Positions 1 through 5,213 of a stretch of DNA of 6,231 nucleotides are shown here, piece by piece (within the stretch, counting starts at the first letter, position 1; every line of letters begins with the position of its first letter). The position numbers and the translations under genes were made by a program. This DNA comes from Burkholderiales bacterium UBA4615 (GTDB taxonomy: Bacteria; Pseudomonadota; Gammaproteobacteria; Burkholderiales; Burkholderiaceae_E), in assembly GCA_002386465.1 (NCBI GenBank), contig DGIT01000052.1:252-6482 (forward strand), in the 5' to 3' direction. Under the pieces are notes generated by a model that worked only from the letters and a program-made list of their open reading frames with translations, was not told where the DNA came from and searched no databases.

Positions 1-227
1 TCATGGGGTGCGTGGTCAACGGGCCTGGCGAATCACGCCATGCCGACATCGGTATTTCACTGCCGGGCGCCGATGAGGCGCCGGTGGCACCGGTGTTTGT
101 GGACGGCGAACGCACTGTCACGCTCAAGGGCGACCATATTGCCGAAGAGTTTCAGGCCATCGTCGACGCGTATGTCGTGCGCCGCTACGGCGCGCAGCTG
201 AAGCCGGCTGAGCACGCGCCTGCCTGA
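1..227 (+). CDS. ispG: IspG (GcpE), 4-hydroxy-3-methylbut-2-enyl diphosphate synthase, C-terminal fragment
   Basis: This is the 3' end of a gene that begins left of the window; the first two bases finish a preceding codon and 74 codons remain before the TGA at 225-227. IspG is the cytosolic [4Fe-4S] enzyme that reductively opens methylerythritol cyclodiphosphate to HMBPP in the MEP isoprenoid pathway. The fragment opens with MGCVVNGPGE, the hallmark of the C-terminal iron-sulfur domain. Its Cys matches the third cluster cysteine of the E. coli enzyme (Cys305), and the Glu seven residues later matches the conserved cluster ligand (Glu312). The following HADIGISLPG and APVFVDGERT stretches look like the beta-proteobacterial form. 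The Met at position 3 is internal and not a start. hisS begins 12 nt downstream, which suggests co-transcription. The identification is firm; the rest of the protein cannot be assessed. Confidence 0.95.
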   Translation, partial: MGCVVNGPGESRHADIGISLPGADEAPVAPVFVDGERTVTLKGDHIAEEFQAIVDAYVVRRYGAQLKPAEHAPA

Positions 228-239
228 GACGGACCGGAT

Positions 240-1583
240 ATGAGCGATCGTATGGAGGCGCCGTCCGGCGCGCAGGCGCAGCGCCCACCTGCCAGGCTGG
301 TGGGCGTCAAGGGCATGAACGATTTGCTGCCCGGTGACAGCGAGCGCTGGGAGCATCTGGAGCAGACTGTGGCCGGTTGGGCGCGCAGCTACGGCTATGC
401 GCAGATTCGCACGCCGATTGTTGAGCACACCGCCCTGTTCAAACGTGGGATCGGTGAGGTGACCGACATTGTCGAGAAGGAAATGTATTCCTTCGAAGAC
501 GCGCTCAATGGCGAGCACCTGACACTGCGACCGGAAAATACCGCTGGCGTCGTGCGTGCAGTGATTGAGCACAATCTGCTGTATGACGGCCCCAAGCGGC
601 TGTGGTACACCGGCCCCATGTTCCGGCACGAGCGGCCGCAGCGCGGACGCTACCGGCAGTTTCACCAGATTGGGATCGAGGCCCTCGGGTTTGGCGGGCC
701 CGACATCGACGCCGAAGTGATCGCCATGTCCCAGCGTCTGTGGGACGACCTGGGGCTTGAAGGCGTGAGCCTGCAGCTCAACAGCATCGGTGATGCAGAA
801 GAAAGGCGCGAGCATCGCGCCGCGCTGATCACTTATTTCGAGCGCCATGCCGAGCGTCTGGATGAAGACGCCCGTCGCAGATTGCACGCCAATCCGCTGC
901 GAATCCTCGACACCAAAAATCCTGCGATGCAGGAACTGGTTGAAGCTGCGCCAAGGCTGGCCGATTTTCTGGGTGACGCCTCCCGAGTGCACTTTGAGGG
1001 CGTGCAGTCGCTGCTGCGCGCACTGGGCATTCCCTTTCAGATCAACCCCCGGCTGGTACGCGGCCTGGACTATTACAACCGGACGGTCTTCGAGTGGACA
1101 ACTGACCGGCTTGGCGCGCAGGGCACGATTTGCGGAGGAGGTCGCTATGACCCGCTGATCGGCATGCTGGGCGGCAAGCCCGCGCCTGCTTGCGGTTTTG
1201 CGATCGGGGTTGAGCGCTTGCTCGAGTTGCTGCGCGAATCCGCCGTACCCGCTCAGGCATCCGGCTGTGACGTCTACGTGGTGCATCAGGGCGAGCGTGC
1301 AGCAACGGTGGCGTTCACCACTGCCGAGGCCTTGCGCAGTGTGGGCCTGGATGTGGTGCTGCATGCGGGTGGGGGCAGCTTCAAGTCGCAATTCAAACGC
1401 GCAGATGCCAGCGGCGCTGAATTCGCCGTGATCATCGGTGACGATGAAGCAGCGGCAGGCCAGGCGGGTGTCAAGGCTTTGCGAAGCGCCCAGGCAGGGC
1501 AGGGTGCGGGCGCTCAGCACACGGTAGCGCTCGATGCGCTGGCCGATTACATCGTCGACGCGCTGGTCGCCGACAACGACTGA
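240..1583 (+). CDS. hisS: Histidyl-tRNA synthetase (HisRS)
   Basis: This cytosolic class II aminoacyl-tRNA synthetase charges tRNA-His with histidine using ATP. At 447 aa it is slightly longer than the E. coli enzyme (424 aa). Visible in order are the N-terminal VKGMNDLLP (23-31), the histidine-contacting TLRPENTAG (95-103), class II motif 2 with FRHERPQRGRYRQFHQ (128-143; catalytic Arg129), HisA signature LVRGLDYYNRTVFEW (272-286, with Arg274 matching the catalytic Arg259 of E. coli), GGGRYDPLIG (299-308), motif 3 GFAIGVERL (319-327), then the anticodon-binding domain (about 343-447) with GGGSFKSQFKRAD. The extra length is an Ala/Pro/Gln-rich N-terminus of roughly 15 residues and a small Gly/Ala/Gln insert around 416-426. 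The ATG at 240 is chosen because it follows ispG closely; the Shine-Dalgarno is weak (GGACCGG region), and a second in-frame ATG lies at 252. No key residue is missing. Confidence 0.97.
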   Translation: MSDRMEAPSGAQAQRPPARLVGVKGMNDLLPGDSERWEHLEQTVAGWARSYGYAQIRTPIVEHTALFKRGIGEVTDIVEKEMYSFEDALNGEHLTLRPENTAGVVRAVIEHNLLYDGPKRLWYTGPMFRHERPQRGRYRQFHQIGIEALGFGGPDIDAEVIAMSQRLWDDLGLEGVSLQLNSIGDAEERREHRAALITYFERHAERLDEDARRRLHANPLRILDTKNPAMQELVEAAPRLADFLGDASRVHFEGVQSLLRALGIPFQINPRLVRGLDYYNRTVFEWTTDRLGAQGTICGGGRYDPLIGMLGGKPAPACGFAIGVERLLELLRESAVPAQASGCDVYVVHQGERAATVAFTTAEALRSVGLDVVLHAGGGSFKSQFKRADASGAEFAVIIGDDEAAAGQAGVKALRSAQAGQGAGAQHTVALDALADYIVDALVADND

Positions 1584-1600
1584 TTCCATCCGGGGTACGC

Positions 1601-2233
1601 ATGGCATACGATCTTCAGGAACAGGACCAACTCGATGCCTTCAGGGCGTTCTGGAACCGATGGGGCAATCTCATCCTGGGTGTCCTGACCGTCATCCTTC
1701 TTGCCACGGCCGGATGGCGCGCCTGGAATTACTGGCAGCAAAAGCAGTCGGTTCAGGCCGCCGTGGTCTACGAGCAACTCAGCGCAGCGGTGCAGGCCAA
1801 GGACATCTCCAAAATCAAGCAGGCATCGGGCGAGCTCTTTGAGCGATATCCTGCAACGGTCTATGGCTCGATGGCAGCACTGGTCGCGGCCAAGGCCTAC
1901 TTCGATGCAGGCGATCTCAAGGCGGCGAAGGCGCCGCTTCAGTGGGCGGTCGACAAGGCTGCCGACCCCGAGTACCGCATGCTGGCCCGTTTGCGTCTGG
2001 CTGGCGTGCTCCTAGACGAGAAAGCCTACTCTGAAGCGCTTCAGGCGCTCAATGTTCCGGATGCAGGCGCGTTTGCAGCAGCCTTCGCAGACCGTCGCGG
2101 CGATATTCTGGTGGCGCAGGGTCAGGCGGCTCAGGCCCGCGAGGCCTATCAGCAGGCGCTGCAGAAGGCTGGCGACGCTAACGCCTTGCGCCCTCTGATT
2201 CAACTCAAACTTGATGCGCTCGGAGGCGCCTGA
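1601..2233 (+). CDS. yfgM: YfgM-family TPR protein, single-pass inner-membrane
   Basis: This 210-aa protein matches the YfgM family in length (E. coli about 206 aa), architecture and position between hisS and bamB. Residues 1-22 are polar and cytoplasmic-looking (DLQEQDQLDAFRAFWNRWG). Residues 23-40 form one hydrophobic transmembrane segment (LILGVLTVILLATAGWRA) without a lipobox or clear cleavage site, so it should be an N-in membrane anchor. The rest (about 45-205) is Ala-rich, helical and TPR-like, for example ALVAAKAYFDAGDLKAAK, LRLAGVLLDEKAYSEALQAL and GDILVAQGQAAQAREAYQQAL, and would lie in the periplasm. In E. coli, YfgM associates with PpiD and SecYEG and acts in periplasmic protein quality control; that role is transferred by family and not shown here. 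The ATG at 1601 has a GGGG-type Shine-Dalgarno at 1592-1595, 17 nt after hisS. The homology rests on architecture and context more than on invariant residues. Confidence 0.88.
   Translation: MAYDLQEQDQLDAFRAFWNRWGNLILGVLTVILLATAGWRAWNYWQQKQSVQAAVVYEQLSAAVQAKDISKIKQASGELFERYPATVYGSMAALVAAKAYFDAGDLKAAKAPLQWAVDKAADPEYRMLARLRLAGVLLDEKAYSEALQALNVPDAGAFAAAFADRRGDILVAQGQAAQAREAYQQALQKAGDANALRPLIQLKLDALGGA
2222..2226 (+). promoter_or_regulatory. Shine-Dalgarno GGAGG deciding the bamB start
   Basis: A perfect GGAGG core lies inside the last codons of yfgM, 8 nt before a GTG at 2235. This is ideal spacing for that GTG and far too distant for the in-frame ATG at 2271. It suggests that bamB is translated by ribosomes terminating on yfgM (TGA 2231-2233). 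Confidence 0.6.
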
Positions 2234-2234
2234 G

Positions 2235-3392
2235 GTGGGTGCATTGGTCCTTCGCAGCAGTGGGCGTGCCATGCGTGCCTGGATACTGCCCGCACTGTGC
2301 GCATCGCTCCTGGCTGGGTGTTCGTTGTTCTCAAAGCCCAAGCGCCCGCCTGATCCGCTGCCGGTGCCAACGGGCACCGCGCGGATCGACCCCGCCTGGA
2401 ACGCGTCGCTGGGCGCTGCGTCGGGTGTGGGCTTTTCGCCGGTGGTGGTTGGCGATGCAGTGTGGGCTGCGGCGCAAAACGGCACGATTGCTGTCTTTGA
2501 CCTGGAGACCGGGCGGGAGCGCTGGCGTACGTTGGCCGGCAAGCCACTCAGTGCCGGGGTCGGGACGGATGGCACAACGGGTGTGGTGGTCTCGCGCGAT
2601 GGAGAACTCCTCGCCTTTGACGCAAGTGGACGGGCGCTGTGGTCGTCCAGCCTCGGGGGTGAAGTGATCACCGCACCAGCGGTCGCCGATGGCGTAGTGC
2701 TGCTGCGCACCAGCGACAATCGCGTTCTGGCATTTGATGGCGCCACGGGCAAGCGCCGCTGGACCTACCAGCGTCAGAACCCGCCTCTGGTGCTGCGCAA
2801 CTCAGGTGGCATTGCCATGGTGCCTGGAGTCGGTTTCGTGGGCATGCCCGGAGGTCGTATCGCCGCGCTCAGCCTCACCAGTGGAGCGCCGCGTTGGGAC
2901 GTGCCGCTGGCCACGCCACGCGGCGCCAATGAACTTGAGCGGGTCACCGACGTGGTCGGCACGCCTCTCGTCATCGGACGCGAACTCTGTGCAGTCACGT
3001 ATCAGGGCCGCATTGGCTGTCTGGAACTGGTCAGCGGGGCCCCGGTCTGGTCGCGCGACTTTTCTTCGGCGGTCGGGTTTGATGTCGACAACAGCGGACT
3101 CGTTTCGCCTGATGCCGACGATACCGTGCACGCCTTCGATCGCAGAGGCACGCCGGTGTGGCAGCAAAAAGGCTATGCCGGCCGCAGACTGTCGGCGCCG
3201 CTGATCGTGGGCCGGCTTGTCACCCTGGGCGACTATCAGGGCAATGTGCTGTGGCTCTCGCGTGATGACGGCACACTTGCTGCCGTCAGCCGCACGGATG
3301 GCACTGCGTTGGTGAGTTCGGCTGCTACAGGCGGGCGGGTGGTGGTCACCCAGACGACAGGCGGAGCGCTTCATGCGTTCCGGGTCGAGTGA
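2235..3392 (+). CDS. bamB: BamB, outer-membrane assembly lipoprotein (beta-propeller)
   Basis: BamB is a periplasmic-facing lipoprotein of the BAM complex; it binds BamA and helps insert beta-barrel proteins in the outer membrane. From the GTG at 2235 it is 385 aa (E. coli 392). A lipoprotein signal is clear: Arg-containing n-region, hydrophobic WILPALCASLLAGC with lipobox LLAGC, lipidated Cys29, and Ser at +2, compatible with outer-membrane sorting. The mature part is a run of PQQ/WD-like propeller blades with repeated hydrophobic-FD-x-x-(T/S)G-x-x-x-W units: GTIAVFDLETGRERW (83-97), GELLAFDASGRALW (123-136), NRVLAFDGATGKRRW (162-176), GRIAALSLTSGAPRW (207-221), GRIGCLELVSGAPVW (258-272), DTVHAFDRRGTPVW (296-309), GNVLWLSRDDGT (336-347) and GALHAFRVE at the end. 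That fits eight blades. An alternative ATG at 2271 (373 aa, Cys17) also gives a valid signal peptide but has a poor Shine-Dalgarno. The stop overlaps the der start. Confidence 0.94.
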   Translation: MGALVLRSSGRAMRAWILPALCASLLAGCSLFSKPKRPPDPLPVPTGTARIDPAWNASLGAASGVGFSPVVVGDAVWAAAQNGTIAVFDLETGRERWRTLAGKPLSAGVGTDGTTGVVVSRDGELLAFDASGRALWSSSLGGEVITAPAVADGVVLLRTSDNRVLAFDGATGKRRWTYQRQNPPLVLRNSGGIAMVPGVGFVGMPGGRIAALSLTSGAPRWDVPLATPRGANELERVTDVVGTPLVIGRELCAVTYQGRIGCLELVSGAPVWSRDFSSAVGFDVDNSGLVSPDADDTVHAFDRRGTPVWQQKGYAGRRLSAPLIVGRLVTLGDYQGNVLWLSRDDGTLAAVSRTDGTALVSSAATGGRVVVTQTTGGALHAFRVE

Positions 3393-4843
3393 GCGCGGCT
3401 GAGGCGCCGACGCCGGTCGTCGCGCTGGTGGGTCGCCCGAACGTCGGTAAATCAACGCTCTTCAATCGGCTGACCCGAAGCAGGGCGGCACTGGTGCATG
3501 ACATTCCAGGCCTGACCCGGGACCGCCACTATGGCCAGGGCCGACTGGGTGCACGCCGATTCGTCGTCATCGATACCGGTGGTTTCGAGCCGGTCGCCAA
3601 AACTGGCATTGCCGTCGAAATGGCGCGCCAGGCCCGCCAGGCGGTGATCGAGTCGGATGTCGTGATCTTCGTGGTCGATGGGCGTGAAGGCATGGCAGGG
3701 CGAGACCGCGAAATCGCCAACGAACTGCGCCGGACCGCCAACAAGGTGCTGCTGGCGGTCAACAAGACCGAAGGCATGTCGCGACAGACCGTCATTGCCG
3801 ATTTCTGGTCGCTTGGCCTGGGGCAGCCCTATGCCATCTCGGCTGCGCATGGCGACGGCGTGCAGGATCTGATCGACGAGGCGCTTCCAGCGCTGCCCGA
3901 AGCCATTGACCTGGAAGCCAGCGACGATACCGCGCAGCCCCTGCAGCAGGTGGACGATGCGCCGCCTACGCCTGAGGCGATTGAGGCTGCTGCGCTGGAG
4001 GGCAGCCCGGCTGCGCCGGCCGTTCCGGCGGTACGGCGGCGCATCCGTGTGGCGGTCGTGGGCCGACCCAACGCAGGCAAGTCCACCCTGATCAACACGC
4101 TGTTGGGCGAGGAGCGCATGATCGCCTTCGATCAACCGGGCACCACACGCGATGCCGTGGCGGTTGATTTTGAGCGCAGTGGGAGGCCCTACACCCTGAT
4201 CGATACCGCAGGGGTCCGGCGCCGCGGCAAGGTCACCGATGTGATCGAAAAGTTCTCGGTGGTCAAGACGCTGCAGGCAATCGAGGACAGCCATGTCTGT
4301 GTACTGCTGCTGGATGCCTCGGAGGATGTGGCCGAACAGGATGCGCATATCGCAGGCTATGTGCTCGAGGCGGGCAGGGCGCTCGTTGTGGGCATCAACA
4401 AATGGGATCTGGCCGATGCCCACCGCCGCGAGCGCATACGGGTCGAGTTCGATCGCAAATTAGGCTTTCTGTCGTTTGCCCGTATGCATGTGCTGACTGC
4501 GACCGAAGGCAAGGGTGTGAGCGCGCTCATGCGTTCGGTGGATGAGGCCTTTGCGGCGGCCACGGCCAAGCTGTCCACGCCGCGTCTGACCCGCGCCTTG
4601 CTCGAAGCCGTCGAACGGCAGCAACCGCCGCGTCGTGGCCCGATTCGACCCAAGATGCGCTACGCCCATCAGGGTGGACAGAATCCGCCGATCGTGGTGA
4701 TCCATGGCAATGCCCTGGACCGCGTACCCGACAGCTATCGGCGCTATCTGGAAGGATGGTTTCGTGATCGCTTCGCCTTGCAGGGCACGCCGCTGCGGGT
4801 GGAGTTCAAAACTTCCAGAAACCCGTACGCATCACCCCGTTGA
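3389..4843 (+). CDS. der: Der (EngA), tandem-domain GTPase for 50S ribosome assembly
   Basis: Der is a cytosolic GTPase with two consecutive G domains and a C-terminal KH-like domain, required for 50S subunit maturation. The 484-aa protein (E. coli 490) shows G domain 1 with P-loop GRPNVGKS (15-22), DTGG (62-65), NKTE (125-128) and SAAH (151-154). An acidic, Ala/Pro-rich linker (about 172-216) follows. G domain 2 has GRPNAGKS (225-232), DTAG (272-275) and NKWD (337-340). The KH-like domain spans about 395-478, with PIRPKMRYAHQGGQNPP and the final FKTSRNPY. The first G4 motif has Glu where E. coli has Asp; I recall NKxE as normal in beta-proteobacteria. The second G5 reads TATEGKG instead of a canonical SA motif. 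The start is the GTG at 3389, which overlaps the bamB stop by 4 nt (GTGA); no closer start precedes the P-loop. The tail is short (ASPR) and lacks the strongly basic end of the E. coli protein. Confidence 0.96.
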   Translation: MSAAEAPTPVVALVGRPNVGKSTLFNRLTRSRAALVHDIPGLTRDRHYGQGRLGARRFVVIDTGGFEPVAKTGIAVEMARQARQAVIESDVVIFVVDGREGMAGRDREIANELRRTANKVLLAVNKTEGMSRQTVIADFWSLGLGQPYAISAAHGDGVQDLIDEALPALPEAIDLEASDDTAQPLQQVDDAPPTPEAIEAAALEGSPAAPAVPAVRRRIRVAVVGRPNAGKSTLINTLLGEERMIAFDQPGTTRDAVAVDFERSGRPYTLIDTAGVRRRGKVTDVIEKFSVVKTLQAIEDSHVCVLLLDASEDVAEQDAHIAGYVLEAGRALVVGINKWDLADAHRRERIRVEFDRKLGFLSFARMHVLTATEGKGVSALMRSVDEAFAAATAKLSTPRLTRALLEAVERQQPPRRGPIRPKMRYAHQGGQNPPIVVIHGNALDRVPDSYRRYLEGWFRDRFALQGTPLRVEFKTSRNPYASPR

Positions 4844-4973
4844 TGGGCTCTCGGGTAGCCAACCCCGGAGCTTTCGGCTAGAGTCGTTTCGCCGGTCGCT
4901 TGCAATGCGCCCCTCCGGCCCCACCTGATTTGGGTGATGAACGACACATTCGAAAAAGAGCCGCGGAGCTTTC
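4844..4973 (+). promoter_or_regulatory. der-hfq intergenic region, candidate hfq promoter/leader
   Basis: This 130-nt gap is the only sizeable non-coding stretch in the window, so a promoter or leader for hfq is expected here. No convincing sigma-70 pair is visible. The best fragments are TTGCAA (4900-4905) with only a poor -10 (CTGATT, 4925-4930). A short inverted repeat, TAGCC (4856-4860) and GGCTA (4876-4880), and a smaller GGGT/ACCC hairpin (4853-4865) lie near the der stop, but there is no T-tract, so no intrinsic terminator is called. The 10-mer CGGAGCTTTC occurs twice, at 4866-4875 and 4964-4973; the second copy carries the hfq Shine-Dalgarno (GGAG, 4965-4968, 5 nt from the ATG). Readthrough from der into hfq remains possible. 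Confidence 0.35.
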
Positions 4974-5213
4974 ATGAGCAACAAAGGGCAACTCCTCCAA
5001 GACCCGTTTCTCAACCTGCTGCGCAAGGAACACGTTCCAGTCTCCATTTACCTGGTGAACGGGATCAAGCTGCAGGGACAGATCGACTCCTTCGACCAGT
5101 ACGTGGTGCTTCTCAAGAACACCGTGACGCAGATGGTCTACAAGCACGCCATCTCCACCGTGGTGCCGGCTCGGGCAGTGAACTTCCAGCAGGACGAGGG
5201 CCCGGAAAGCTGA
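4974..5213 (+). CDS. hfq: Hfq, RNA chaperone
   Basis: Hfq forms a hexameric Sm-like ring that pairs small regulatory RNAs with mRNAs and influences mRNA stability and translation. The 79-aa protein is nearly identical to known Hfq through its core. It has QDPFLN (9-14; Gln9 equals E. coli Gln8 of the proximal uridine pocket), the Sm1 region VPVSIYLVNGIKLQGQIDSF (21-40) with Lys32 of the proximal face, and the Sm2 motif YKHAIS (56-61) with the conserved Tyr-Lys-His of the central pore. The C-terminal tail (about 66-79, ending QQDEGPES) is short and acidic, like the short-tailed forms in beta-proteobacteria and unlike the 102-aa E. coli protein. The ATG at 4974 has GGAG 5 nt upstream. hflX follows immediately, as in many proteobacteria, but miaA is absent upstream and der takes its place. 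Confidence 0.98.
   Translation: MSNKGQLLQDPFLNLLRKEHVPVSIYLVNGIKLQGQIDSFDQYVVLLKNTVTQMVYKHAISTVVPARAVNFQQDEGPES

Noticed and set aside
57..1607. Long antisense ORF (516 codons) opposite ispG/hisS, and similar minus-strand ORFs at 3452-4423 (opposite der) and 5288-6151 (opposite hflX)
   Set aside because: All three lie in the register where antisense codons align exactly with sense codons. There a stop needs a sense TTA, CTA or TCA codon, which is rare in this GC-rich DNA; the stops coincide with sense TCA codons, for example at 57-59. The products resemble nothing I recognise, and the sense genes are unmistakable.
2239..2667. Plus-strand off-frame ORF within bamB (also 2734-3204, 847-1158, 1198-1431, 1534-1842 and 1701-2015 in other genes)
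   Set aside because: These are Arg/Trp/Ser/Cys-rich translations of GC-rich coding DNA in the wrong frame; the host genes account for the conserved motifs.
4851..4882. Possible intrinsic terminator after der (TAGCC/GGCTA and GGGT/ACCC inverted repeats)
   Set aside because: The stems are only 4-5 bp, partly mutually exclusive, and are not followed by a T-run, so there is not enough to call a terminator.
4704..4928. Small ORF crossing the der stop into the der-hfq gap
   Set aside because: Two thirds of it is an off-frame reading of the end of der, with no Shine-Dalgarno and no recognisable features.
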